A stretch of DNA of 64,000 nucleotides. Origin: Anaerovirgula multivorans (GTDB lineage: Bacteria > Bacillota > Clostridia > Peptostreptococcales > Natronincolaceae). The notes beneath the pieces are model-generated. The model was not told the origin of the DNA, searched no databases, and saw only the letters and a list, made by a program, of their open reading frames with translations. The DNA lies in assembly GCF_900188145.1 (NCBI RefSeq), contig NZ_FZOJ01000021.1:20671-84670 (forward strand). Reading direction: 5' to 3'. This document shows, piece after piece, positions 17,613 through 26,562 of the stretch. Made by a program: the position numbers and the translations under genes. How positions within the stretch are numbered: the stretch's first letter is position 1; each line of letters opens with the position of its first letter.

Positions 17613-18347
17613 ATGAAGGCCATTATATTGGCAGGGGAAGGAAGAAAGGATAAAAATAGCTTTCTGCAAGACAAAGCAACCATCCCTATAAAGGGTATTC
17701 CCATGATTTCTTATGTTGTTAATTCCTTAAAAAACAGCAATTATATTGATTATTTATTTGTAGTGGGAAATCAACAAAGCCTCCAACCTATTATTGGCAA
17801 GGAGGTGGATTACATTCTGCAACAGCAATCCTCTATGATGGATAATCTAATGGAGGCATTGACCTATTTTAAAGAAGAAAAGCAAGTGCTGATTGCCACC
17901 TGTGATATCCCCTTAATTCATAGTGATGTAATAGATCATTTTATAGAAGCTACTTCCCAAATAAAAGCAGATGTCTATTATCCTATTGTAGAAAAAAATT
18001 GCTGTACAAGCTATTACCCTGATGCAAAAAGAACTTATGTGGCTTTAAAGGAGGGGATCTTTACAGGAGGAAATATCATGCTGATGTCTCCCGCGGTCAT
18101 GGAGAAAATCCAAGTGATAGCAGGAATGCTAATAAAATATCGAAAAAACCCCCTCCAAATGAGCCGGGTGTTAGGTGTAAGGTTTGTCATAAAGTTTTTA
18201 ATGAAACAGTTAACTATAAAAGAATTAGAGGCCTACATAGAAAAACGATTTGGCATTAGGGCCAGAGCTATCATTAGTCAAGACCCAGAGATCGCCAATG
18301 ATATAGATAAAATAGAAGATATAACTTTATTAGAAAAGTATTTGTAG
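17613..18347 (+). CDS. MobA-like nucleotidyltransferase family protein
   Basis: 244 residues. The N-terminus KAIILAGEG replaces the usual LAGGxGxR loop, with later TCDIPLIHSDVIDHFIEA (DxP-type metal site near 95), typical of MobA-like NTP transferases (glycosyltransferase-A fold). The G-loop is shortened (GEGRKDKN), so the nucleotide preference cannot be read. It follows the ispE-gntR pair and ends in a terminator. Possibly a sugar- or alcohol-phosphate cytidylyl/guanylyltransferase; function not assigned. Confidence 0.75.
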   Translation: MKAIILAGEGRKDKNSFLQDKATIPIKGIPMISYVVNSLKNSNYIDYLFVVGNQQSLQPIIGKEVDYILQQQSSMMDNLMEALTYFKEEKQVLIATCDIPLIHSDVIDHFIEATSQIKADVYYPIVEKNCCTSYYPDAKRTYVALKEGIFTGGNIMLMSPAVMEKIQVIAGMLIKYRKNPLQMSRVLGVRFVIKFLMKQLTIKELEAYIEKRFGIRARAIISQDPEIANDIDKIEDITLLEKYL

Positions 18348-18377
18348 AGCAGAGAAATTATTTCTCTGCTCTTTTTG
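18346..18377 (+). terminator. Terminator overlapping the nucleotidyltransferase stop
   Basis: A 12-bp perfect stem (AGAGCAGAGAAA 18346-18357 / 18361-18372) with loop TTA and T-run; the left arm includes part of the TAG stop. Confidence 0.92.
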
Positions 18378-18383
18378 TACTCT

Positions 18384-18432
18384 GTATAAGCGATTGCCAC
18401 AAAATCACAGATTTTGGACATCTGCTTGTATA
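18384..18432. repeat. Palindromic mini-repeat (AAGC...AAAATC/GATTTT...GCTT type)
   Basis: TATAAGCGATTGCCAC, then AAAATC-ACA-GATTTT, then GGACATCTGCTTGTATA. The same layout appears twice at 56480-56587, with compensating stem changes in one copy. It may double as a second hairpin after the terminator. Confidence 0.6.
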
Positions 18433-18494
18433 GAACTTTCCAAAAATGCAAACATTATAATAGTAAGTCATGAAATGGAAAAGGGTGAAGAAAA

Positions 18495-18707
18495 ATGCAA
18501 GCATTTATGATGAAGTTTAAAGAAATTTATGATGGATATATGTTTGGTTTAGTTCTATTTGTTGGTGTGTTTTTATTATTACGAGATGTTCCCCTATTAA
18601 GAAAAAAGAAACTAATGAGAGATATGAAGATAGCAAAGGCTTTAGGATACACTTATATCGTTGGCGGTATTGCATTATTTATTATAGCAAAGGTCTATAG
18701 AGGGTAG
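18495..18707 (+). CDS. Small two-span membrane protein of the germination cluster
   Basis: 70 residues: hydrophobic spans about 15-29 and 50-66 separated by a basic loop (LLRKKKLMRD). ATG 18495 follows GGGTGAAG. It ends 11 bp before gerKA. Small proteins of this kind (CLC_0170-like in clostridial annotations) are commonly found next to ger operons; the match is from memory and position. Function unknown. Confidence 0.7.
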   Translation: MQAFMMKFKEIYDGYMFGLVLFVGVFLLLRDVPLLRKKKLMRDMKIAKALGYTYIVGGIALFIIAKVYRG

Positions 18708-18718
18708 GAGGCATTCAT

Positions 18719-20302
18719 ATGGGATTTTGGGAAAAATTATTTGGTAAAAAAGACAAAACAGCAAAAATAGAAAATGTAAAATCTAATAGAAGCTTAGAAA
18801 AAAATCTCAAAATCATTAAAGAGGATTTTCTCAAGGATTGTGATGACATCGTCTATAGGGAAATAGAGCTAGGTAAAGAGGGGAACTATAAGGCGGCCAC
18901 CATTCATGTGGATGGGATGGCGGATAAGAAGCTTGTAAATGAATTTGCCTTAAACAATCTAATGCTGCTGGCTCGACACATAGATCCAGAGCCAAATGTG
19001 TTAAAAAATGGGCTGTATGATCTAATAAAAAAACAAAATATAGCGGTAACAGAACTAAAGGAAGTAGAAACCATCGATGAGGCTGTGCTGAATATTTTAA
19101 GTGGTGAGACGGTTCTTTTATTAGACAACTACGAAAAAATCATCATCATAGCCTCCAAAGGATGGCCTGCCCGTACTCCTCAAGAACCAGAAACAGAGGC
19201 AGTCATCCGGGGGCCTAGAGATGGTTTGGTAGAAACGCTCCGAATGAACACCACCCTAATTCGTCGTAGAATAAGGGATCATCGGTTAAAGGTAAAAAAC
19301 TATCAGGTAGGAGTAAGGTCCAAGACGGACGTGTCCGTCATGTACATGGAGGATATCGTTAACAAAAAGGTTTTACAGGAATTAGACAAAAGATTAAATG
19401 CCATTGATATCGATGCTATTTTAGACAGTGCTCAGGTAGAGGAACTGATTGAGGACAAATGGATTTCTATTTTCCCTCAGGTACAAAACACAGAAAGACC
19501 TGATGTTGCCGCTTCAGCCATTTATCATGGAAGAATTGCAATCGTAGTAGACAATAGTCCCTTCACCCTAATCGTACCCTCCACCATTAATGCCATGATG
19601 CAGTCGGCGGAGGACTACTATGAAAGATGGCAAATTGCTTCAGTTATTAGGCTTCTGAGATATTTTTGTCTCCTTATCGCTCTTTTTGCCCCAGCTCTTT
19701 ATGTGGCCATTACCTCCTTTCATCCCCAGATGATCCCTACGGACTTGGCACTGGCTTTAGCGGCAACTCGGAGAGGAGTACCCTTTCCCGCCATTGTAGA
19801 GGCGTTGATTATGGAGGTTACCATTGAAATTCTTCGAGAGGCAAGTATCCGCTTGCCGGGGGCTATTGGCTCCACCATAGGTATCGTTGGAGGTTTGGTT
19901 ATTGGCCAGGCAGCGGTGGAGGCAGGAATCGTAGGACCCTTGATGGTTATTGTAGTGGCCATTACCGCCATAGCTAGCTTTGCTATCCCCAGCTACAATG
20001 CTGCTATCTCTATTAGGATGCTGCGTTTTGCTATCCTATTTTCTGCAGCCGCTTTTGGGCTCTATGGTATTATGCTGGTATCCTTATTGATATTGATTCA
20101 CCTTTGCGGGCTTAAAAGCTTTGGGATGCCTTATTTATCACCCTTTATTACATTTGTTAGGGATAGCTCTGATCTAAAGGATACGATGATAAGAGCACCA
20201 CAGCCTGCTATGAACAACAGAGATGTCAATGCTCCCAAGAACCAAAAGAATCGCCTGGATGATAAAAGAGAAGAAACCTTTGATATAGAGGAGCAGGAAT
20301 AG
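18719..20302 (+). CDS. gerKA: Spore germination receptor subunit A
   Basis: 527 residues, typical GerA length. Soluble N-terminal half (about 1-290), with RGPRDGLVETLRMNTTLIRRRI near 163 as the family hallmark and DNSPFTLIVPSTI near 280. The C-terminal half has about five membrane spans, with VPFPAIVEALIMEV and LPGAIGSTIGIVGGLVIGQAAV, followed by a charged tail. It forms the inner-membrane nutrient receptor with the GerC and GerB products downstream. ATG 18719 follows TAGGAGG. Confidence 0.95.
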   Translation: MGFWEKLFGKKDKTAKIENVKSNRSLEKNLKIIKEDFLKDCDDIVYREIELGKEGNYKAATIHVDGMADKKLVNEFALNNLMLLARHIDPEPNVLKNGLYDLIKKQNIAVTELKEVETIDEAVLNILSGETVLLLDNYEKIIIIASKGWPARTPQEPETEAVIRGPRDGLVETLRMNTTLIRRRIRDHRLKVKNYQVGVRSKTDVSVMYMEDIVNKKVLQELDKRLNAIDIDAILDSAQVEELIEDKWISIFPQVQNTERPDVAASAIYHGRIAIVVDNSPFTLIVPSTINAMMQSAEDYYERWQIASVIRLLRYFCLLIALFAPALYVAITSFHPQMIPTDLALALAATRRGVPFPAIVEALIMEVTIEILREASIRLPGAIGSTIGIVGGLVIGQAAVEAGIVGPLMVIVVAITAIASFAIPSYNAAISIRMLRFAILFSAAAFGLYGIMLVSLLILIHLCGLKSFGMPYLSPFITFVRDSSDLKDTMIRAPQPAMNNRDVNAPKNQKNRLDDKREETFDIEEQE

Positions 20303-20321
20303 AAGGCTATAACACTAGACT

Positions 20322-20414
20322 TTAATTTTAATACACACGTGTCTACGGTTTCGCTCATGGCTAAAAGGCATAGCCATGGACTGCAAATGTAGCCCCTTAG
20401 TGTATTAAAATTAA
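20322..20414 (+). repeat. 93-bp palindromic repeat, copy 1 (inside the ger operon)
   Basis: Perfect 15-bp terminal inverted repeats TTAATTTTAATACAC (20322-20336) and GTGTATTAAAATTAA (20400-20414). Internal stem CATGGCTA/TAGCCATG, and conserved words TCTACGGTTTCGC and GACTGCAAATGTAG. Copies 2 and 3 are at 24801-24887 and 32538-32630. It looks like a MITE or a small structured RNA; no coding potential. Confidence 0.85.
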
Positions 20415-20458
20415 GATTTATGAAGGTATATGCAAAACACGTGTGGAGGGGAATAGAA

Positions 20459-21697
20459 GTGAATAAAAAAATAGCGTTACTACTTACAATAATCATAACG
20501 ATATCCACCTTAACCGCCTGCTGGGATGCTATAGAAATAGATGAACGAGCCTATGTAATGTCCCTGGGAGTAGATAAATATGAGCCACCTTCAGGGGAAC
20601 CTACAGGGGAGGCTGGGGCACGAGAGGATGAAGAAGGTAACAACATCACCGCCGATGTTCCAGAGGAGACCTCTAGAAACAGATTTTCCTTTACCTATGT
20701 GGTTCCTAATGTGGAGTTTCTCGTTGGAGAATCCGATATTCCTAATACTCTTTACAATTCTGTAGGAGAAAACCTCTATAGCGTCAGCCGTATATTGACC
20801 ACTCGCTTGAACAAACAAGTATTTTTGGGGCACATGAAGGTTTTAGTGATCGGAGAAAGTGTTGCCAGGGATCCACAGCTATTACGGGAAATACTAGATG
20901 CTGTTGAAAGAGATCAGTTTATCAGTAGAAAGATTAATATAGCCATCGCCCCCGGTAGTGCAAAAAGCATACTGGAGGTGGAACCCCTGATTAATCCATT
21001 GACAGGTCAATTTATGGCAGAGCTATTTAAAAATAAGGATCGCTCTCCCCGTTCCGGTGGAGGAATGATGGGAGAGATCCTAGAGGATTTTCATCGATGG
21101 GGGAACACAGTGATTCCGAGGGTAATCCCTGGGGTAGCGGACATTAAAGTAGCAGGCTCTGCTGTCTTCAAAAACTATCAGATACAGGGATGGCTAGGGG
21201 AAGCGGAAACAAGAGCTGTAGAGATTTTAAGAGGTACCGCCCGACCAGGGGGACTTAGTGTTCGTTATGGAGAAGACCAACAGCCCCAAGAAAGGCATGG
21301 CCACGATTATCATATTGTTCCTGTAGACCTAATCTATCTTTCAAGAAAATTCTATCTTAATGAATCTGAAGATAATATCAGCATTACTATAGAGATAAAA
21401 ACTGAAGGAGAAATAGAGCAATTTTATCTTGATACTAAGCATGATTTGTTGGAACCAGATATGATACGGGAAATTGAGGATAAAATTTGTACGGAGCTAA
21501 GGGATCAATTAGAGGAAACCATAGAAAAGCTGCAAAAAGAATTTGAGGTGGATGTGATTGGTATAGATTATTACCTCAGCAGATTTCATCCAAAGCTTTG
21601 GGAAGAGGTGAAAGAGGAGTGGGGGGAGATTTTCCCCACCATAGATATAGCAGTAGAGGTAGATACAAAAATACGCCGTATAGGCTTGACAAGGTAA
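20459..21697 (+). CDS. gerKC: Spore germination receptor lipoprotein, Ger(x)C family
   Basis: 412 residues from GTG 20459, 9 bp after GGAGGGG; the frame upstream (from 20420) only adds repeat-derived sequence. Lipoprotein signal with lipobox LTAC at residues 18-21. GerC features follow: CWDAIEIDERAYVMSLGVDKY, then an unusually acidic insert (about 43-75) before the conserved SRILTTRLNKQVFLGHMKVLVIGE, and KLQKEFEVDVIGI near the end. It sits on the outer face of the inner spore membrane. In the operon between gerKA and two gerKB genes. Confidence 0.93.
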   Translation: MNKKIALLLTIIITISTLTACWDAIEIDERAYVMSLGVDKYEPPSGEPTGEAGAREDEEGNNITADVPEETSRNRFSFTYVVPNVEFLVGESDIPNTLYNSVGENLYSVSRILTTRLNKQVFLGHMKVLVIGESVARDPQLLREILDAVERDQFISRKINIAIAPGSAKSILEVEPLINPLTGQFMAELFKNKDRSPRSGGGMMGEILEDFHRWGNTVIPRVIPGVADIKVAGSAVFKNYQIQGWLGEAETRAVEILRGTARPGGLSVRYGEDQQPQERHGHDYHIVPVDLIYLSRKFYLNESEDNISITIEIKTEGEIEQFYLDTKHDLLEPDMIREIEDKICTELRDQLEETIEKLQKEFEVDVIGIDYYLSRFHPKLWEEVKEEWGEIFPTIDIAVEVDTKIRRIGLTR

Positions 21698-21721
21698 ACG
21701 CAGGGTAGGAGGAAAGGCATT

Positions 21722-22831
21722 ATGTTTTTAAACAATGACAAAATATCCATTTCTCAGATGATTCATATCGTTATCCTAAACATGGTAGGGGTGGGAATTT
21801 TAAACCTACCAAGAGGATTAGTGGAGGAAGGAAGAACCGATGGTTGGATGATCCTCGTACTAGGAGGCCTGATCGTTATTGGATTCTCCACCCTACACGG
21901 TTATATTATAAAAAGCTTTCCAGGAAGGAGTTATTTTGAGATTGTCTCCTTAACCTTAACAAAGCCTGTAGCCTATTTTGCAGCGACATATTTTTTTGCC
22001 TACTTCATGGGGATCACAGCCCTGGTCACCCGAGTTTTTGTGGAGGTGCTAAAGACCTATACGTTGCCCCATACTCCGAAAGGAGTAATTATTTTAGGAA
22101 TTTTACTTGCTGCTGTTTATCTGAATAGAAAGGGGATCGAGGTATTGGGTAGAATGGCGGAGCTGATAGGCGTGCCACTGGGGGTGGTGATATTCGCTTT
22201 GTTTGCAGCGTCTTGGACAGAAATAAAATTTGACAATCTTCTACCAATTTTTCAAACACCCTTTATGGATATCCTTCGGGGGCTGCCCTTTGTATTCTTT
22301 AGCTTTTTGGGCTTCGAGGTTATTTTGGTTTTTGGGATGTTTCTCAGTCAACCGAAAAAATTAGCCAAAGCAGGCGCCGTAGCCGTCTCAATTGTACTCA
22401 TGCTGTATATACTGATCAACATCTCGGTTTTAGGAAGTCTTGGGGAGCAGCAGGTACAACAGCTTATTTGGCCCTTATTATCTACCTTTGAAACAATAGA
22501 ACTGCCAGGAGCCTTTATTGAAAATGTTGGAGTTATTGTCATGTCGGTATGGATTTTTGCAATATTTATGACGATTGCTCCCATGTATTTAGCGGGGAAT
22601 CACATGATTACTCAGCTTCTTCACGGAAAAGAGCACAGCTATTTAGGTTTGCCACTGCTGCCTATCATTCTTTTTATCGCCCTATGGCCTGATAGCGTAA
22701 CAGATACCTATGAATATATGGGGACATTTACTGACTATACTGGCTATGGCATCGTTATTATTCTTCCTCTGATCATTCTAGCATCTATAGTGATTAAGGA
22801 AAGAAACAAAAAAGGAACTAGTGGGATATAG
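21722..22831 (+). CDS. gerKB: Spore germination receptor permease subunit B, copy 1
   Basis: 369 residues, about ten membrane spans, of the GerB branch of the amino acid/polyamine/organocation superfamily. Conserved start KISISQMIHIVILNMVGVGILNLPR and a central GRMAELIGVPLGVVIF. It is thought to bind the germinant. ATG 21722 follows GGAGGAAAGG. An equal-length paralog follows directly. Confidence 0.94.
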   Translation: MFLNNDKISISQMIHIVILNMVGVGILNLPRGLVEEGRTDGWMILVLGGLIVIGFSTLHGYIIKSFPGRSYFEIVSLTLTKPVAYFAATYFFAYFMGITALVTRVFVEVLKTYTLPHTPKGVIILGILLAAVYLNRKGIEVLGRMAELIGVPLGVVIFALFAASWTEIKFDNLLPIFQTPFMDILRGLPFVFFSFLGFEVILVFGMFLSQPKKLAKAGAVAVSIVLMLYILINISVLGSLGEQQVQQLIWPLLSTFETIELPGAFIENVGVIVMSVWIFAIFMTIAPMYLAGNHMITQLLHGKEHSYLGLPLLPIILFIALWPDSVTDTYEYMGTFTDYTGYGIVIILPLIILASIVIKERNKKGTSGI

Positions 22832-22864
22832 ATGCAAAAGTACCAATAGAAAAGGAGAAAAAAG

Positions 22865-23974
22865 ATGCTTCTCAATAACGATCGTATATCCATTCCTCAA
22901 ATGACAAACATATTGATTTTAACCTTAATAGGGATTGGGATTCTCACTTTACCTCGAGAGTTAGCAGAGGTGGTAAAAACCGATGGTTGGATTGTGCTTA
23001 TAGCTGGAGCTTTAATAACCATGGGAATTGCTTTCCTCCACGGGTATATTGTGAAATCCTTTCCCGGTAAAAGCTATTTTGAGATTATTGCTCTTACTTT
23101 AACAAAGCCTGTAGCCTATTTACTAACAACTTTTTTTGCTATATATCTAATAGGAAGCAATGGCTTTCTCTTAAGGATTTTTGCTGAGGTAGTCAAGACC
23201 ATACTACTTCGACGAACGCCTTTAGAGGCTATTATCATTATCATGCTGGTTCCCATTGGATATTTAGTAAGGAAAGGGATTGAACCGATGGGGAGGCTAA
23301 CCAACATTGTATTTCCCACTTCAGTAATATTTGTGATTTTATTATTTGGGTTAACCTTAGGGGAGGCAGATTTTTCAAAGCTGAAGCCGGTTTTTCAGGC
23401 CTCTCCACAGCAGCTATTTGGAGCATTAGATATTGTATTATTTAGCTTTTTAGGCTATGAAACCCTATTGGTTTTTGGTTCCTTTCTAAAAGAACCACAG
23501 AAAGCCACTCGAGTAGGACCTATTGCGGTATTTGCTGTATTGATTTTTTATCTACTATTAAATATAGCTACCTTAGTAAATTTTGATATATATCAGATGC
23601 AGCATCTCATTTGGCCCACCCTAAGTATATTTAAAACCATTGAATTTCCAGGGGCCTTCGTGGAAAATGTAGAGATTGTTGTTATGGCGGTATGGGTTTT
23701 TACTATTTTTATGACATTGGCTCCCTTTCACTTGGCAACTACCATGTTAATAGAAGATATGATTATTGCAAAGGAACACAGCTACCTTGTTTTGCCAACA
23801 CTACCCTTTGTTTATGCTGTTACTTTGTATAGCAGCAGTATCGCTGATGTTTATTATGATTTAGGTGTTTTTACAGATTACACTGCTTATATTGCTATTA
23901 TCGGAATGCCGGTTGCTATATTAATAGGAAGGGCTATCAGAAAACTATTGAAGAAGGATAAGGAAAACATGTAG
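22865..23974 (+). CDS. gerKB: Spore germination receptor permease subunit B, copy 2
   Basis: 369 residues, exactly the length of the preceding gene and alignable throughout (start RISIPQMTNILILTLIGIGILTLPR; SFPGKSYFEI; IWPTLSIFKTIEFPGAFVENVE). The copies have diverged widely, so the tandem duplication is old and the copies may recognise different germinants or pair alternately with the single GerKA/GerKC. ATG 22865 follows AAAGGAGAAAA. Confidence 0.94.
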   Translation: MLLNNDRISIPQMTNILILTLIGIGILTLPRELAEVVKTDGWIVLIAGALITMGIAFLHGYIVKSFPGKSYFEIIALTLTKPVAYLLTTFFAIYLIGSNGFLLRIFAEVVKTILLRRTPLEAIIIIMLVPIGYLVRKGIEPMGRLTNIVFPTSVIFVILLFGLTLGEADFSKLKPVFQASPQQLFGALDIVLFSFLGYETLLVFGSFLKEPQKATRVGPIAVFAVLIFYLLLNIATLVNFDIYQMQHLIWPTLSIFKTIEFPGAFVENVEIVVMAVWVFTIFMTLAPFHLATTMLIEDMIIAKEHSYLVLPTLPFVYAVTLYSSSIADVYYDLGVFTDYTAYIAIIGMPVAILIGRAIRKLLKKDKENM

Positions 23975-24062
23975 GAAAGATAAAGGTAGCTCTGTATATT
24001 TTTTCCCCTATTTGTACATACTGATAATAGAACAATCAAATGGAGAATGAGGGGGAAATTAT

Positions 24063-24722
24063 ATGTATAAAAGAATTTCTATAGCTTTACTTAGCATAGC
24101 ACTTATAGGTATGTTATTGATCCCTACTGAAGAAAGTAAAGGCTATGAGCTAGAAAGAAGAGGAGAAAACCTCATAAGATTTCATGTGCTTGCCAACAGT
24201 GATGACCCAGAGGATCAGCAGTTGAAGCTGAAGGTAAGGGATAAGATTATAGCAGCTATGGAGGATGAACTGGAAACCTCCAGTGGTATAGAAGAAACAA
24301 GAAATATTCTTGAAAAAAGCTTATTTACAATAGAAGAGGCGGCAGAAAAAGAGATTATTGCCAATGGCAAAGACTATAAGGTATCGGCGTCATTAATAGA
24401 AGACACCTTCCCCACAAGACGCTACGGCGGCGTTGTATTTCCTGCTGGTAAATACGAAGCCCTAAAGGTAGTCATCGGAGAAGGAGAAGGACAGAATTGG
24501 TGGTGTGTCATGTTCCCGCCCCTATGTTTTGTAGATGTAAAAAATGGATTAACCGATGAAAGAACCCAACGGGAACTGAAGGCGGCTTTAACAGAGGAAG
24601 AATACACATTGATTTATTCATCCACTAATGATGGTGAACTGCCTTTACAATTAAAATCAAAAATTGTAGAAGTTTTCAAAGCCTCTAAAAATCAGTTAAG
24701 TCGTTTGGCAGCATCCTTTTAG
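24063..24722 (+). CDS. spoIIR: Stage II sporulation protein R
   Basis: 219 residues: N-terminal membrane anchor (about 5-20), then the family motif IRFHVLANSDDPEDQQLKLKVRD near 40, and TFPTRRYGGVVFPAGKYEAL near 114, with QNWWCVMFPPLCFVD near 140. SpoIIR is made in the forespore and triggers processing of pro-sigma-E in the mother cell through SpoIIGA. ATG 24063 follows GAGGGGGAAA. Terminator downstream. Confidence 0.95.
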   Translation: MYKRISIALLSIALIGMLLIPTEESKGYELERRGENLIRFHVLANSDDPEDQQLKLKVRDKIIAAMEDELETSSGIEETRNILEKSLFTIEEAAEKEIIANGKDYKVSASLIEDTFPTRRYGGVVFPAGKYEALKVVIGEGEGQNWWCVMFPPLCFVDVKNGLTDERTQRELKAALTEEEYTLIYSSTNDGELPLQLKSKIVEVFKASKNQLSRLAASF

Positions 24723-24737
24723 TAAATAGAATATAGA

Positions 24738-24782
24738 AAAGCACTCAGCGGAGAAGATCATTTCTCCGCTTTATTAGTGCTT
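24738..24782 (+). terminator. Hairpin terminator after spoIIR
   Basis: AAGCACT/AGTGCTT outer arms enclose AGCGGAGAA/TTCTCCGCT. The T-run is interrupted, but the stem is strong. Confidence 0.75.
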
Positions 24783-24800
24783 ATATATATTTTATGCTTC

Positions 24801-24887
24801 AATTTTAATATCCACGATCTACGGTTTCGCCCTTGGCAAAAAAACGTAGCCAAGGACTGCAAATGTAATTCTTAGCATATTAAAATT
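24801..24887 (+). repeat. Palindromic repeat, copy 2
   Basis: Terminal inverted repeats AATTTTAATAT (24801-24811) and ATATTAAAATT (24877-24887); internal stem CCTTGGC/GCCAAGG; shares TCTACGGTTTCGC and GACTGCAAATGTA with copy 1. Same orientation as copy 1, between spoIIR and ddl. Confidence 0.82.
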
Positions 24888-25009
24888 TATAATAGATATA
24901 GAACTTTATACTTCAATTAATTTTTTGTTTCTTTTTGTTAAGAATTGAAAGTTGAATAATAGTTATTATAAGAGTAGAATATTAATTAGATATAAAGGAA
25001 GGTGAATTT

Positions 25010-26053
25010 ATGAAAAAAATAAATGTGATGGTGATATTTGGTGGGAAATCAGGAGAGCATGAGGTTTCCTTGATGTCAGTTACTTCTATACTAAAGGTAA
25101 TGAATCCAGAAAAATACAACATTATGCCTGTAGGAATCACAAAGGAAGGAATATGGAAGCGTTATCATGGACCTATAGATAAAATAGTCACAGGAGAATG
25201 GGAGGCTTTAGCAGAAGCTGGAGAAGTGATTTCTCTAGGAAAAAACAATCCAGATGCTATCGATGTGGTTTTCCCAGTGTTACATGGACCCTTTGGTGAA
25301 GATGGTACCATTCAAGGATTGTTAGAAATGATAAATATGCCTTATGTAGGTGCTGGAGTTTTGGCTTCTGCTGTGGCCATGGATAAAGCCATCACTAAGA
25401 AACTTTGTTCTGTGGAAGATATACCTCAAGCTAAGTATGTGGAGATACTTAATAAGAGCTATGACAAGAATCAAGACCAGTATATAGAGGAAATTCAAGC
25501 AAAACTTAGCTACCCTGTATTTGTGAAGCCCGCTAACCTAGGTTCTAGTGTGGGGATCTCTAAAGCAAAGGATAGAATGCAACTGCTAGGAGCTATAAAA
25601 GTGGCTTTTCAATATGATAGAAAAATTGTGGTGGAGGAATTCATCAATGGTAGAGAAATAGAATGCTCTGTTCTAGGAAATGATGAAGCTATTGCATCCT
25701 TGCCAGCAGAAATCATACCTTCCCATGAATTTTATGATTACAAGGATAAGTATTTTGATGGTACCAGTAGCTTTCAAATACCAGCTGAATTATCAGAGCC
25801 AGTGATAGCAGAATTACGAAGGCTAGCTCTTAAAGTTTATAAATTGGTAGACTGCAGTGGATTAGCACGGGTGGATTTCTTTGTGGAAAGGGAAACCAAC
25901 AAAATCTATTTTAATGAAATTAATACGATGCCAGGATTTACAAAAATCAGTATGTATCCTAAAATGTGGGAAGTTACAGGATTGCCATATGAAGAATTAA
26001 TTGATCGGCTAATTGTTTTAGCAATAGAAAGATTTAAAGAAAGACCTCAATAA
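25010..26053 (+). CDS. ddl: D-alanine--D-alanine ligase
   Basis: 347 residues with the ATP-grasp layout. Start VMVIFGGKSGEHEVSLMS, then FPVLHGPFGEDGTIQGLLEM near 85, VKPANLGSSVGISKA near 170, REIECSVLGN near 217, and metal-binding FNEINTMPGFT near 303. It joins two D-Ala for peptidoglycan. ATG 25010 after AAGGAAGGTG. 24 bp upstream of the DUF1934 gene, probably one operon. Confidence 0.96.
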   Translation: MKKINVMVIFGGKSGEHEVSLMSVTSILKVMNPEKYNIMPVGITKEGIWKRYHGPIDKIVTGEWEALAEAGEVISLGKNNPDAIDVVFPVLHGPFGEDGTIQGLLEMINMPYVGAGVLASAVAMDKAITKKLCSVEDIPQAKYVEILNKSYDKNQDQYIEEIQAKLSYPVFVKPANLGSSVGISKAKDRMQLLGAIKVAFQYDRKIVVEEFINGREIECSVLGNDEAIASLPAEIIPSHEFYDYKDKYFDGTSSFQIPAELSEPVIAELRRLALKVYKLVDCSGLARVDFFVERETNKIYFNEINTMPGFTKISMYPKMWEVTGLPYEELIDRLIVLAIERFKERPQ

Positions 26054-26077
26054 CATAAATAGAGAAGGATGGATGAG

Positions 26078-26503
26078 ATGAAGGAAACACGTATGATAAG
26101 GGTAACTGGTGTTCAAAAAGATGCCAAGGGAACAGAAAATAAAATTGAATTAATGACAGAAGGTAGCTGCTATGAAAAAAAGGAGCATATTTATATTGTC
26201 TATGAGGAAACTGAAATTTCTGGGATGGAGGGTGCTACTACTACCTTAAAGATAGAGGGGGAGGATAAAGTATCGATGCGGCGATTTGGCAGCTCAGACA
26301 TGCAACTGATTTTCCAAGTGGGAAAGTCATTTAACTCCCAATATAAAACCCAGTATGGGGATTTTGAAATGGAGATATTTACAAAAAAGCTAGACGTAGA
26401 ATTATGTAGTCAAACCAAAAAAGGAAAGATTGTAATCCAATATGATTTATGGATCGCTGGTTTAGCAGATACGGCTAATGAATTGAATATACAAGTGATG
26501 TAG
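26078..26503 (+). CDS. DUF1934 (YwiB-like) beta-barrel protein
   Basis: 141 residues from ATG 26078; the ATG at 26069 is immediately next to the AGAAGG site, so the later one is preferred. Beta-rich, with KIELMTEGSCYEKKEHIYIVYEET split over two strands and MRRFGSSDMQLIFQVG, a lipocalin-like fold known as DUF1934. Relatives occur next to cell-wall or arginyl-tRNA genes in Firmicutes. Function unknown. Confidence 0.82.
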   Translation: MKETRMIRVTGVQKDAKGTENKIELMTEGSCYEKKEHIYIVYEETEISGMEGATTTLKIEGEDKVSMRRFGSSDMQLIFQVGKSFNSQYKTQYGDFEMEIFTKKLDVELCSQTKKGKIVIQYDLWIAGLADTANELNIQVM

Positions 26504-26516
26504 CGATATGAGATTT

Positions 26517-26554
26517 GGGGACATTCCGCGACGGTTCATCAGCGGTGTGTCCCC
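26517..26554. repeat. REP-like hairpin between convergent genes
   Basis: GGGGACA (26517-26523) with TGTCCCC (26548-26554), an inner CCGC/GCGG stem, and a loop containing GACGGTTC, a word shared with the RAYT-associated repeats near 31.5 and 32.4 kb. It may act as the terminator for both flanking genes. Confidence 0.6.
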
Positions 26555-26562
26555 ATGTTTAT

